Shown: positions 31,872-39,713, counted from the first letter of the stretch. The stretch is DNA of 39,724 bases from Defluviitaleaceae bacterium (GCA_009784025.1 WQVK01000024.1:1-39724); one strand, 5' to 3'. Program-made: numbers and translations. Notes: generated from the sequence alone by a model not told the origin.

Positions 31872-31980
31872 GCCGGAAAACAAAAGGGGGTTTTGATGAC
31901 GGGATTGATACAATCATGTTTCTCTTTCGTGTAAGGGCAAAAGGGTACAAATTTATTTTAACAAGGTGCAAAATATATAA

Positions 31981-32011
31981 TTGACTCTTCCGTTGGGGAA
32001 GGGTTTATACT
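31981..32011 (+). promoter_or_regulatory. MerR-type promoter/operator with 19-bp spacer
   Basis: TTGACT (31981-31986), a 19-bp spacer, TATACT (32006-32011). Inside the spacer the dyad ACTCTTCC-N5-GGAAGGGT (31984-32004) matches at 7 of 8 positions. A 19-bp spacer with a central dyad is the known layout of promoters twisted into activity by MerR proteins. It lies about 32 nt upstream of the MerR-type gene it should autoregulate. Confidence 0.8.
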
Positions 32012-32042
32012 ATTCTCAAATTAAAACAAAGGAGAATGGCAA

Positions 32043-33011
32043 ATGAGTACCTTAATCAAAATTAGAGATGTGTCATCGAAGTACAATATCTCTGCGCGTA
32101 CATTGCGGTACTACGAGGATATGGGGCTACTCATCAGTACTCGAAGTGAGGATTACGCGTATAGGTTATACGATGAAATAAACTTGGTGAAACTGGAGCA
32201 AATCCTTATCCTGCGCAAATTAAATATCAGCGTCAAAGATATAAAGCGTGTATTAACCATAGACGGTTCAAATGTCGTGCTTGATGTGCTGGGGAAAAAG
32301 GTAGAAAATATTGACGATGAAGTTGCACTACTCTATGAATTAAAGGAGATTGTCTTATCCTTTATCAAGCATATCAAGCAATCCGACTTCAGCAAGGAGT
32401 CTGATGTAAAACGCCTTTTTGACAAAGCGTGTGAAATTGAAGGAAACCTTGTAAATATTAATTATGATGGAAACCCAGGCCGCGCAGACGAGCAATTGGC
32501 GGCGGAAACTACCAGTCCCGTCAATATAAATCGTTTGCTGGAAATAACAGAGCAACTGGATAAAAAAGTTCCGGGTGATATGTTAAATAGCGTATTGGAT
32601 TTTGGAGCGTTTTTACAAGCGAACGACGCAGTGGTTAATGGTGCTGAAGTTAGCTATAAAGGTAAACCTTTATGTTATATGCATCTTGATAATACAACAG
32701 CCGAACCCGGCCCCTGGACTATTTGGACCGAGGGTGATTACCATAGCGAACACGCGAATTTTCCAATAGATGAGCAAACGAAGGAAATTGCGTGGTCTCA
32801 TGTGAATATTTGTGCTAATTTCGCTTCAGACGGAAAGCATTGCGGATGTGGCAGCCAACCGGGACATTGCAAGGTGATATTTGGCAAAACATTTGACAAT
32901 GTATGCAATGCGGATATGGCATTCTATATTCCTAATGCTATTGAAGTTGAATGTGCCAAGAAGATGTTACTGACCCGAAAACACCATATCGACAGTGAAG
33001 GGAAATCTTAA
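32043..33011 (+). CDS. MerR-family regulator with an unnamed cysteine-rich C-terminal domain
   Basis: 322 residues. The MerR HTH occupies 1-75 (IRDVSSKYNISARTLRYYEDMGLL, YRLYDEINLVKLEQILILRKLN), a dimer coiled coil about 80-115. Residues 165-310 form a domain with YKGKPLCYMHLD, a PWTIW strand, then IAWSHVNIC257, HC267GC269GSQPG, FGKTFDNVC288N and VEC304AKKML. The same arrangement recurs in the next gene. The Cys set looks like a metal or cluster site and may be the effector sensor; that is inference. AAAGGAG lies before the ATG, and the 19-bp-spacer promoter sits just upstream. The DNA is AT-richer than neighbours. Confidence 0.85.
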   Translation: MSTLIKIRDVSSKYNISARTLRYYEDMGLLISTRSEDYAYRLYDEINLVKLEQILILRKLNISVKDIKRVLTIDGSNVVLDVLGKKVENIDDEVALLYELKEIVLSFIKHIKQSDFSKESDVKRLFDKACEIEGNLVNINYDGNPGRADEQLAAETTSPVNINRLLEITEQLDKKVPGDMLNSVLDFGAFLQANDAVVNGAEVSYKGKPLCYMHLDNTTAEPGPWTIWTEGDYHSEHANFPIDEQTKEIAWSHVNICANFASDGKHCGCGSQPGHCKVIFGKTFDNVCNADMAFYIPNAIEVECAKKMLLTRKHHIDSEGKS

Positions 33012-33012
33012 A

Positions 33013-33969
33013 ATGAGCATAAAAAAGGACTCACTTTCCAAATCGCAAATTAAAAGTCGCCCTAACATCCATGATGTGGTTGGCGACGTTTTAAGCGGAG
33101 AAAAACTGACGTTGGCTTTGGAGTTTATTGCGTATCTGGAAGAACGCAAATTGAAGCTCCGCTGGGCTTCTGCGAACACTTGGGTTGCAAAGTACAAAGG
33201 GGCAAATATCATATATATAAGGCTAACTGGAGCGGAATTCTTCACGCTTCGCGACAACATAGAAAGTGGGTCATGGCTCATATCACCGCCGTTTGACTTA
33301 AATAACGACTACGATTTTAGAGAGATAATATGGGCAAATGTCAACTATTGTATCGGCTGTATAAAATGCAAGCCGGGTAACACTTTCAAGATTCTGGGAA
33401 AAGAATTTAATCATGTCTGTAATTCGATAATAAACTTTATTAATCCCGACAATAACGAAATAGATTGTGCAAAATACCTGCTTGATTGCGGCATGAAAGA
33501 TGCAGAAGAAGCGGCAGCACGTAACGGCACGCAAGCAAAGCCGTTGTTTTCTACAGAAACCGCAGCACTAACCCGCATAGACAACAAGGCAAGTATAACT
33601 GATGTCACGGGGACTCCCGGCATACCCTGCGTGAATCTTTTTAACTCAAAATATGCGATGTTTTACAGCAGAGGGAAATGCGAGGTGTTTTTTTCTGCCG
33701 CCGCACCCATTATGATTAAAATGTATGGACTTGTAACGTATAAAGAAGATGCCCTACCGACAAGTTGGACATTGTATGGTGCGGCCAGCGACGATGGCCC
33801 TTGGAAGTCTCTTGACACACGCATAAGTGCTGATGAATTCATCTACCCTATATGTCATTACGCCGAATCGGTATTTGAAATAAACTCGACAAATACTTAT
33901 CAATACTATAAGCTAATATTTGAAACCGACGGCATTTTCTTTTTATCTCAAATACACCTTTATGTCTAG
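33013..33969 (+). CDS. partner protein: cysteine-rich domain plus discoidin-like (F5/8C) domain
   Basis: 318 residues. Residues 30-158 repeat the C-terminal domain of the preceding MerR-type protein: ALEFIAYLEE, YKGANIIYIRL, a GSWLI strand, IIWANVNYC113, C116IKC119KPG, LGKEFNHVC136N and IDC152AKYLL. Residues 185-318 look like a galactose-binding/discoidin jelly roll: PTSWTLYGAASDDGPWKSLDTR, YQYYKLIFE, FFLSQIHLYV. It lacks a DNA-binding region, signal peptide or membrane helix. It starts 2 nt after the upstream stop, with AAGGGA before the ATG. An uncharacterised two-gene system is plausible: regulator and ligand-binding partner sharing a sensor domain. Confidence 0.8.
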   Translation: MSIKKDSLSKSQIKSRPNIHDVVGDVLSGEKLTLALEFIAYLEERKLKLRWASANTWVAKYKGANIIYIRLTGAEFFTLRDNIESGSWLISPPFDLNNDYDFREIIWANVNYCIGCIKCKPGNTFKILGKEFNHVCNSIINFINPDNNEIDCAKYLLDCGMKDAEEAAARNGTQAKPLFSTETAALTRIDNKASITDVTGTPGIPCVNLFNSKYAMFYSRGKCEVFFSAAAPIMIKMYGLVTYKEDALPTSWTLYGAASDDGPWKSLDTRISADEFIYPICHYAESVFEINSTNTYQYYKLIFETDGIFFLSQIHLYV

Positions 33970-34198
33970 AAAAAACACAGCGTATTAAAGTCGAGTATTG
34001 TATCAAAGTCAATACGGGGGTTTAGACACCGCCATTGATACAATGAAAAATCCCAAAGAACACTGATTCTTTGAGCTTTGTTCATTATATACATGAATTT
34101 CCAATCAATAAAATTGCGAATTTCCATTGAAATGCTTTTTCGCCTACCCTCATAAAATGTACCCATACCGCACCTGAACAGAGGAGTAAACCTTTACA

Positions 34199-34258
34199 TC
34201 AAGGCATTTCAGGTGTTTTGCCGCCACAGGCGAGACCGACCTCGAATAGCTTCACGAT
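34199..34258. repeat. MITE-like element, degraded half copy
   Basis: AAGGCATTTCAGGTGTTTTG, CCGCCACAGGCGAGACCGA and TCGAATAGCTTCACGATA follow the right half of the 14063-14179 copy; the left half is missing. Confidence 0.65.
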
Positions 34259-34340
34259 ATTCCTCTCGCTGAATCCGCTAGTCGCATCTTGGAAGTTGTA
34301 TTTTTCAAACATCCATCAAAGTTTCATCAAAAAATATTTT

Positions 34341-34368
34341 GCCGCCGCTTTTTCAGAAAAGCGGCGGC
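34341..34368 (-). terminator. intrinsic terminator of the TetR/ABC operon
   Basis: GCCGCCGCTTTT and AAAAGCGGCGGC form a 12-bp stem with loop TCAG; on the minus strand AAAATATTTTTTG follows. It lies 8 nt after the last stop codon. Confidence 0.75.
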
Positions 34369-34375
34369 GGCAACA

Positions 34376-35227
34376 TTACCCGGTTACTGCATTAATATCT
34401 CTCTTCTCATAGCAGACTATCCCAACCACAGCCAAGGCGATGCCAATTGCGGCCATTACTACTATCCCAACCACGCTTATTTCATCCATGGGTAGCTGTG
34501 GCACAAAGCCAAGAGGCGTAAAATTTGCCAGGGAGGCTGTTTGTGTAAACATGCGGCCAAACATTAGTACAAAAAAGCTGAATGCGAAATACGCCCATAT
34601 TATTGCCGACAGCTTGGGAACAAGGCCTATCAGAAGTACTACTATGCCGCCCATCACCCACATGGCGGGTACATACACAAGGGCAGATTGCAGCAGGAAA
34701 CTAAAGGGTAGATCCCCAGGGTTTGGCAACATACCTTGCGCCCCTATCCACAGGCCAACTGCCTGGGCCAGTTGCATCAAGACGGCTATGGCGAAGGCGA
34801 ATACCGCCAACCCGGCCAGGTAGCCTTTTTTTGATGCTGCTGTGGCCACCAGCAGCTCTGTACGCATGTTTTTCTCTTCGTTTTTAGCCTTTAATATGAA
34901 TAGAAATACCGGCACAAGGGATACCATGGCCATTGGTATGCCAATCATATTGGAGAACATCTGCACCACGTTTACCCCTTCTTGGCTAAGCAGTTCTACC
35001 ATTACTGCAACAACTTCTTCCTGGGGTGCGCCTTCAAGCTGCTCTAGCAGCCCTGGGATGGGTGATAGCATTAGCTGCTGATAGGTTTCGTTGCCAGCTA
35101 CAAAGTTTTCAATATCATCCAGCACCAATGAATAACTCCAGCCGGCGGCCAGCATAGTAACCACCCACACGATTATGCTAACGCGAAGCAGGCGGAAGTT
35201 TAGCCCAAAGGTAGAGCGCATAAGCAT
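34376..35227 (-). CDS. ABC-2-type permease, C-terminal half (split gene)
   Basis: About 283 residues with six hydrophobic helices: VSIIVWVVTMLAAGWSYSL, IGIPMAMVSLVPVFLFILK, LAGLAVFAFAIAVLMQLAQAVGLWIG, LVYVPAMWVMGGIVVLLIGLVPKL and a final ISVVGIVVMAAIGIALAVVGIV. It reads as the second repeat of a COG3559-type exporter permease that is normally about 530-550 residues in one chain. The frame is -1 relative to the upstream half; the ORFs overlap by 28 nt. ATGs at 35227 and 35221 lack a good ribosome site, and the frame stays open upstream to 35353 with a sequence unlike the family. Either a one-base deletion split the gene, or the halves are coupled by re-initiation. Confidence 0.75.
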   Translation of the reverse strand: MLMRSTFGLNFRLLRVSIIVWVVTMLAAGWSYSLVLDDIENFVAGNETYQQLMLSPIPGLLEQLEGAPQEEVVAVMVELLSQEGVNVVQMFSNMIGIPMAMVSLVPVFLFILKAKNEEKNMRTELLVATAASKKGYLAGLAVFAFAIAVLMQLAQAVGLWIGAQGMLPNPGDLPFSFLLQSALVYVPAMWVMGGIVVLLIGLVPKLSAIIWAYFAFSFFVLMFGRMFTQTASLANFTPLGFVPQLPMDEISVVGIVVMAAIGIALAVVGIVCYEKRDINAVTG

Positions 35228-36084
35228 ACCACCATTTGCGCGGCCGCGCCTTGCGGGATTACACCCTGGTCTATATCCCGGAAGCTGCAAACCCAGTAAG
35301 CAAACGCCGCAAACACCAGCCCAATACCCAGCACAACAAGAACGGGCCACCAATAGTTGTAAACATAAATCCAGCTGCGGGAGATTAACCCAAAGGGACT
35401 AATAAGCGCAAGCGCCTCAGATTCACGGGATAAATCTTGGTCTGCACCGGCGCGGGTAAAGTAGAAGATAGCCATAACAAAGAACGAAAAACCCATCGCC
35501 CCGCGGCTAGATGCACTAAGCTGGCTAAACAGCGCAGCCACCGCCGCAAAAGTGAAACCAACCGCCCCAAGGCTAACGCCCCAAAGCAAAGCAGGCATAA
35601 AACCCCGGCCGCTTTCTACCACGCCCATGGTAAGCCACATAGTAATGGTAAACCCCGCCGCAATAACCACGTTCAAAATAAGCGCAGAAAGCATGGCAGC
35701 ATTTATATTAGACAGCCTTCCGCTGGGCAGGCTACGCAGAACCTCGTAGCGGCCAAGCTCTTCGTCTGCCCTGGTATGGCGTATCACATGGAAGATATTC
35801 ATGATAGCCACGGGTATTGCCATCATCAGCAGCATAAAAAGCGTGTAGATAGAGCCAAAATCGTAGGTGTTCATGCTGTGCATGGGGCCTATCATGGCTT
35901 GTAGGCTTGGGTTCTCTAGCATGGCCAACATCTCTATGCGCTCGGCGGTATCTGTTAGGATAGAAAAGCCCATAAGCAGCACCAGCAGCGCATTTGTTCC
36001 AACCAGGGCGGCAATCCACACGGTAGAATTAACCTTCTCCCTTTTCAGGATAAATCCTGTTAGCTTAAATGTATTTTTAAACAT
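35200..36084 (-). CDS. ABC-2-type permease, N-terminal half (split gene)
   Basis: 294 residues with six helices: VWIAALVGTNALLVLLMGFSI, FGSIYTLFMLLMMAIPVAIMNIFHVIRHTRADEELGRYEVLRSLPSGR (a family-typical loop), ALILNVVIAAGFTITMWLTMG, GVSLGAVGFTFAAVAALFSQLSASSRGAMGFSF and WWPVLVVLGIGLVFAAFAYWV. It ends FRDIDQGVIPQGAAAQMVV..PLG, where intact relatives, as I recall them, continue into a second half through a short Pro/Gly/Ala linker. It follows the ATPase gene by 10 nt with AGGAGG before its ATG. Confidence 0.8.
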   Translation of the reverse strand: MFKNTFKLTGFILKREKVNSTVWIAALVGTNALLVLLMGFSILTDTAERIEMLAMLENPSLQAMIGPMHSMNTYDFGSIYTLFMLLMMAIPVAIMNIFHVIRHTRADEELGRYEVLRSLPSGRLSNINAAMLSALILNVVIAAGFTITMWLTMGVVESGRGFMPALLWGVSLGAVGFTFAAVAALFSQLSASSRGAMGFSFFVMAIFYFTRAGADQDLSRESEALALISPFGLISRSWIYVYNYWWPVLVVLGIGLVFAAFAYWVCSFRDIDQGVIPQGAAAQMVVCLCALPLG

Positions 36085-36094
36085 ATCGCACCTC

Positions 36095-36973
36095 CTAGTT
36101 GGCTTTGCTATAATGCTGCATGAACAAATCTTCCAGCGACGGCGGCGCAGATTCCATCTTCTTCACGCCGAACTGGCTTACATGGTGTAGGATAGCCCCG
36201 GTTTGGCGGGTGTCTATATTAAATGTAGTGTAATCCCCATCCTGGGCCACATCAAACACGCCAGGAAGGCTGTCTAGCCCTTCTATTGCGCGTTCTGTGG
36301 CCACTTTCATTACATAGCGGGTAAGGTGGCGAAGCTCTTCCAGTGTGCCAACTTGCACTATCTGCCCATCACGAATAATGCCAACTCTATCGCAAAGCCG
36401 CTCAACTTCAGACATTATATGGCTGGAAAGGAACACGCCTTTGCCCTTGTTTTTTTGCTCCAGTACACAATCTTGGAAAACTTGCTCCATAAGCGGGTCC
36501 AGCCCACTTGTGGGCTCGTCAAGAATAAACAGGTCTGCCCCAGACGCAAACGCCGCCACCAGCGCAACCTTCTGCCGGTTGCCCTTAGAATAAGTGCGGC
36601 ATTTTTTGGTGGGGTCAAGGTTAAAATCCTTAATAAGCCGCTGACGCAGCACGTTATCATGCCGCCCGCGCAAATTAACAAAAAGGTCAATTACCTCGCC
36701 GCCGGTAAGGTTTGGCCAAAGGTTAACATCACCAGGCACATAGGCTATCCGCTTATGGATTTCCACAGCATCTTTCCAAGCATCCATACCAAAAACCTTA
36801 GCTTGCCCCTTTGTTGCCTGCAAAATCCCCAGCAACACCCGTATAGTAGTAGACTTGCCGGCACCATTTGGCCCTATATAGGCAAAAACTTCGCCCTGGG
36901 CCAGCTTCAAGTTAATGTCATTAAGTGCGGTAAAACTACCAAAGTTCTTTGTTACATTGTTAATTTCAATCAT
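36095..36973 (-). CDS. ABC transporter ATP-binding protein of an exporter
   Basis: 292 residues. Walker A GPNGAGKST (about 37-45), Q-loop region YVPGDVNLWPNLTGGEVIDLF, signature YSKGNRQKVALVAAFA, Walker B LFILDEPTSGLD, switch FLSSHIMSE. The C-terminal extension (about 215-292) with RYVMKVATERAIEGLDSLPGV is the DrrA/BcrA-type regulatory tail. The ATG at 36973 is chosen because AGGAGGA ends 7 nt upstream; an ATG two codons earlier is too near. Together with the split permease and the TetR gene it forms a drug-exporter-like operon. Confidence 0.92.
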   Translation of the reverse strand: MIEINNVTKNFGSFTALNDINLKLAQGEVFAYIGPNGAGKSTTIRVLLGILQATKGQAKVFGMDAWKDAVEIHKRIAYVPGDVNLWPNLTGGEVIDLFVNLRGRHDNVLRQRLIKDFNLDPTKKCRTYSKGNRQKVALVAAFASGADLFILDEPTSGLDPLMEQVFQDCVLEQKNKGKGVFLSSHIMSEVERLCDRVGIIRDGQIVQVGTLEELRHLTRYVMKVATERAIEGLDSLPGVFDVAQDGDYTTFNIDTRQTGAILHHVSQFGVKKMESAPPSLEDLFMQHYSKAN

Positions 36974-37029
36974 TTTCATGTCCTCCTTTTTTGTTTAAAC
37001 TGCCGGAAGCGAAGCCTCGGACGGTTTTA

Positions 37030-37105
37030 TCATGCTAACCCCAATTAAAGTCGCCTCATTGTTTGCGGCAAATTTATTGTTTTAATTTGAGATTAGTATC
37101 AACTA
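37030..37105. repeat. short inverted-repeat element (family G, copy 2)
   Basis: ATCATGCTAACCCCAATTAA on the left and TTAATTTGAGATTAGTATCA on the right are imperfect inverted repeats with GCCTCA and TTTGCGGCAAATTT between. Its right end supplies the stop codon (TGA) of the TetR gene. It resembles the terminus of 12548-12738. Confidence 0.5.
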
Positions 37106-37746
37106 TAAAAACATGCCCGCAATATAGTAATGTACTCCTTAAATTCCTCCAGAAAACTGTCGTAGTTTTCTCGGATTTTTGGGGTTCCTGCGGGGGTGAT
37201 TTTTGCTGCTGTGGTTTTTGTGTCGCCGTAGCCTTGCATTGCCCAGTTTATTATGTCTATTGCTTTTTTGGGGTCTATGTCTTCTTTGAACAGGGTTAGG
37301 TCTGCATTGGCGTAGATGGCGGATAGGGTTTGGGTGCGCTTTGTCATAAATTCGCCGAACAGTTCGTTTGTTAGTTCTGGATTTTTGGTTTGGTCCAGGT
37401 ATGCGCTGGTGGCGAAGTCGAATAGGGCTGGGTGCTTTTTGGATATGTCGTGCTTTAGCAGCGACATTTGCCATATTGCCTCTAGGATATCTGGCTGGGT
37501 TGTGTTCAACAATCCTATGAAATCATCTTGCAGGGTTTTGGCCATATGTTGCACCAGGTAGCGGTACAGACCTTCTTTTGTGCCAAAGTAGTGAAACAAC
37601 AGACCCTTGGATATCCCGGCCTCGCGGACGATATTGTCTGTAGAGGCCTGCTTGTATCCTTTGGTGAACTCGGCCATGGCGGCGCTTAATATGCGCTGCT
37701 GTTTTTCTTCTTCTATAGCGTGGAACTTTTCGTATGCTTCTTGCAT
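37099..37746 (-). CDS. TetR/AcrR-family transcriptional regulator
   Basis: 215 residues. The N-terminal HTH is EEKQQRILSAAMAEFTKGYKQASTDNIVREAGISKGLLFHYFGTKEGLYRYLV (about 14-65); the C-terminal ligand domain is helical and contains GLLNTTQPDILEAIWQMS and FLEEFKEYITIL. AGAGGTG lies 6 nt before the ATG at 37746. A double dyad (37781-37825) overlaps its promoter, so it likely represses itself and the downstream exporter genes. The stop codon is formed in repeat G. Confidence 0.9.
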   Translation of the reverse strand: MQEAYEKFHAIEEEKQQRILSAAMAEFTKGYKQASTDNIVREAGISKGLLFHYFGTKEGLYRYLVQHMAKTLQDDFIGLLNTTQPDILEAIWQMSLLKHDISKKHPALFDFATSAYLDQTKNPELTNELFGEFMTKRTQTLSAIYANADLTLFKEDIDPKKAIDIINWAMQGYGDTKTTAAKITPAGTPKIRENYDSFLEEFKEYITILRACFYS

Positions 37747-37780
37747 TTTTATCACCTCTTTCTTGTTGAGTCATGCTCGG

Positions 37781-37825
37781 TTGACTTGTTGGGTCAATGA
37801 TAATCCAATTGACCCAACAAGTCAA
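37781..37825. promoter_or_regulatory. double TTGAC-N7-GTCAA operator of the TetR regulator
   Basis: TTGACTTGTTGGGTCAAT (37781-37798) and its exact complement (37808-37825) flank a 9-nt spacer. Each arm is itself an imperfect palindrome TTGAC-N7-GTCAA. TetR proteins often bind two such sites. Confidence 0.85.
37797..37825 (-). promoter_or_regulatory. promoter of the TetR gene, inside the operator
   Basis: On the minus strand TTGACT (37820-37825), a 17-nt spacer and TATCAT (37797-37802). Binding at the dyads would cover both elements. Confidence 0.75.
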
Positions 37826-37932
37826 TAGGTTTTTCGAAAATATTTTCAATAATTTATTGGAAAAATATTCAAGTACCGCTTTTGTTGATATTAGGCTATA
37901 ATGCGGTCGATACAATATAGACTGGAGATAGT

Positions 37933-39054
37933 ATGAGACAAAACAATAGACGCGTGTCCAAAAGGATGTCAATTTTTATAAAATCATTTTTTATAGGCGC
38001 AGTTAGCGCCGCCGTGGTTGTTATAGCGGGGTTGCTTGGCATAAACGCGCTGCTTACGCCGCCCCAACAGGTAGGAGTTGTTGCCGCAGATGCTAACCGC
38101 CACGAAGTAGACGAAGAAGGCTTCCTGATAGTGAACTACAATGATAATGGCAACGAAAACGAAGAAGACGATTGCCCTTGGCCGGTATACAATGCCCCAC
38201 ATTGGGCGGCGGATGCAGGCCGCCGCGAATATTTTTGGACATTTTTAATAGTAGGGCTAAACGAAGGCACCAACGCCAACACCGTAATGGTAGCTTCTTA
38301 CTGTGGCATTACCCGCCGGGCAGAGCTTGTGAGCATACCGCGGGATGTGCCTGTTCACCCTACCCGCAATGGCAGGAAGATAGCTTCTTCATATATAATA
38401 GGTGCGGCTCGTGGCGGCGGCGTGGCTGGCGGCATAGGCCGCTTGCAAAGCGATGTGAAAACCGTAATAGGTTTCGTGCCAGATTATTATGTGCTAATTG
38501 ATTATGATACATTTTTCACCATAATTGATGCCGTTGGCGGCATTTATATTGATGTACCCATTCGCATGCGCTACGATGACCCATGCCAAAACTTGTATAT
38601 AGACCTGCACCCAGGCCTGCAGCATATGGACGGCGAAACCGCGTTGCTGTTCTCGCGTTTCCGCCAGGCTAACCGTGGCTCTGGCTTCCCAGACATGCCC
38701 GGCGGCGACCTTGGCCGCATCCAGAACCAGCAAGCCGTAATAAGCGCAGTAATAAGCCAGCTTTTAAGGTTTGAGAACTTAAACCCAATACGTATAAACG
38801 AATTTGTGGGCATATTCAACGACAGCGTACACACCAACATCCCCCTGCGCGACGTACCTTTCTTCGCTACAGAACTGCGCCATATAAGCGGCCTAGATGC
38901 CTTAACCGTCCACACATTCCCAACCCAAGCTGCCATGAGAAACGGTGTGTCCTATCAAATTCTAACACCATCCTATGTAGTGGAGATAATAAACGCCACA
39001 ATAAACCCGTTTAATGATGATTTTACCGTGGATTGCCTGCAGATAGTTAGGTGA
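37933..39054 (+). CDS. LytR-CpsA-Psr (LCP) family cell-wall glycopolymer transferase
   Basis: 373 residues. A membrane anchor SFFIGAVSAAVVVIAGLLGINALL (about 17-42) precedes the LCP domain: VGLNEG, RRAELVSIPRDVPV, KIASSYIIGAARGGG, DAVGGIYIDVPIRM, GLQHMDGETALLFSRFR and GGDLGRIQNQQAV. These include the Arg/Asp residues that bind the polyprenyl pyrophosphate substrate. It attaches secondary polymers to peptidoglycan outside the membrane. The final part after 330 is unassigned. A TATAAT lies about 25 nt before the start; no close partner. Confidence 0.92.
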   Translation: MRQNNRRVSKRMSIFIKSFFIGAVSAAVVVIAGLLGINALLTPPQQVGVVAADANRHEVDEEGFLIVNYNDNGNENEEDDCPWPVYNAPHWAADAGRREYFWTFLIVGLNEGTNANTVMVASYCGITRRAELVSIPRDVPVHPTRNGRKIASSYIIGAARGGGVAGGIGRLQSDVKTVIGFVPDYYVLIDYDTFFTIIDAVGGIYIDVPIRMRYDDPCQNLYIDLHPGLQHMDGETALLFSRFRQANRGSGFPDMPGGDLGRIQNQQAVISAVISQLLRFENLNPIRINEFVGIFNDSVHTNIPLRDVPFFATELRHISGLDALTVHTFPTQAAMRNGVSYQILTPSYVVEIINATINPFNDDFTVDCLQIVR

Positions 39055-39155
39055 GGTTAAGTCCGTTAGGAGATTAGCCGGCCATAACTCTACCAATTTT
39101 CATGAGTTGCCTTTGAAAAAGCGTGGCAGAAACTTTGAAATTTTAGGAGTATGAG
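39055..39155. other. repeat-like intergenic spacer
   Basis: TTAGCCGGCCATAACTCTAC and AAAAGCGTGGCAGAAACTTT resemble the flanks of the block at 11342-11375 and the F hairpin. AGGAG before the kinase ATG is at the right end. Confidence 0.45.
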
Positions 39156-39713
39156 ATGAGTGTATTTGCGAAGTTGCGTGGGATATTTGACGAGAATGTA
39201 GATAAGAGGATTCTTGTACTGGGGACATCTTGCTGTGGCAAGACTACATTGCTGAGGGATTTCCCAGAAGGCCGCGACATGGACGAGCTTATTTGGGCTA
39301 TGTTGCCTGAAGAAACTCAAAAGCGGCTGGACAATACAACATGGGATGAAGATATGCAAAATATATGGCGGCAGCATGTTATAGATGCGAAGCAGATTAT
39401 AAAAATCGAGCCAGGCCACCCGCTGTTTGCCGCCACATTATTTGCCAGTGATATTATTGTTTACCTGAACATCCGCGAAGAAACCCTGCGTGAGAGAGTG
39501 AAAAAGCGTGGCGAAGATTATGCCAAGGTAGCGGCCAATAACGAACGAATAAAAGAAGAAATAAGAGTATCTGGGCTGCCTGTTATTGTTGTGGATATTA
39601 TGGTAGGGTGGAAGCCCAACGCCTTACCATATCACTATGGCAGGTTTTTGGGACAGCCCCCTCCGAACCGGACGGACACCTTTCGATGTATCCGGCTCTC
39701 CGATTGCTTCTAA
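39156..39713 (+). CDS. P-loop nucleoside/adenylate kinase-like protein, 3' end probably truncated
   Basis: Open frame of 185 codons. ILVLGTSCCGKTTLLRDF (about 19-36) is a Walker A loop with GXXXXGKT. SDIIVYLNIREETLRERVKKRGEDYAKV is the Walker-B-like strand and LID-like region of the adenylate-kinase/shikimate-kinase group, as in uncharacterised topology-modulation-type kinases. The last 18-20 residues (after about HYGRFL) are translated from sequence that looks like a group II intron hairpin, so the native C-terminus is probably lost. Function is unknown. Start ATG at 39156 has AGGAG about 10 nt upstream. Confidence 0.65.
   Translation: MSVFAKLRGIFDENVDKRILVLGTSCCGKTTLLRDFPEGRDMDELIWAMLPEETQKRLDNTTWDEDMQNIWRQHVIDAKQIIKIEPGHPLFAATLFASDIIVYLNIREETLRERVKKRGEDYAKVAANNERIKEEIRVSGLPVIVVDIMVGWKPNALPYHYGRFLGQPPPNRTDTFRCIRLSDCF

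Larger units (their letters stand above)
31681..32042. other. 362-nt intergenic region before the MerR-type gene
   Basis: Contains a GGAACTCTAAC remnant of repeat D near 31695, the TCAGTTGGTCGG hairpin at 31840, an ATTGATACAAT word at 31904, and the MerR-type promoter at 31981. No open frame of substance is seen. Confidence 0.6.
33970..34375. other. 406-nt intergenic region after the partner gene
   Basis: Holds GTATTG-N9-CAATAC (33995-34015 region), a second ATTGATACAAT at 34034-34044, a half MITE copy (34199-34258) and the terminator of the permease operon (34341-34368). No gene was recognised. Confidence 0.55.

Noticed and set aside
35200-35227. Programmed -1 ribosomal frameshift in the permease
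   Set aside because: No X-XXY-YYZ slippery heptamer or downstream stable structure was seen in the 28-nt overlap.
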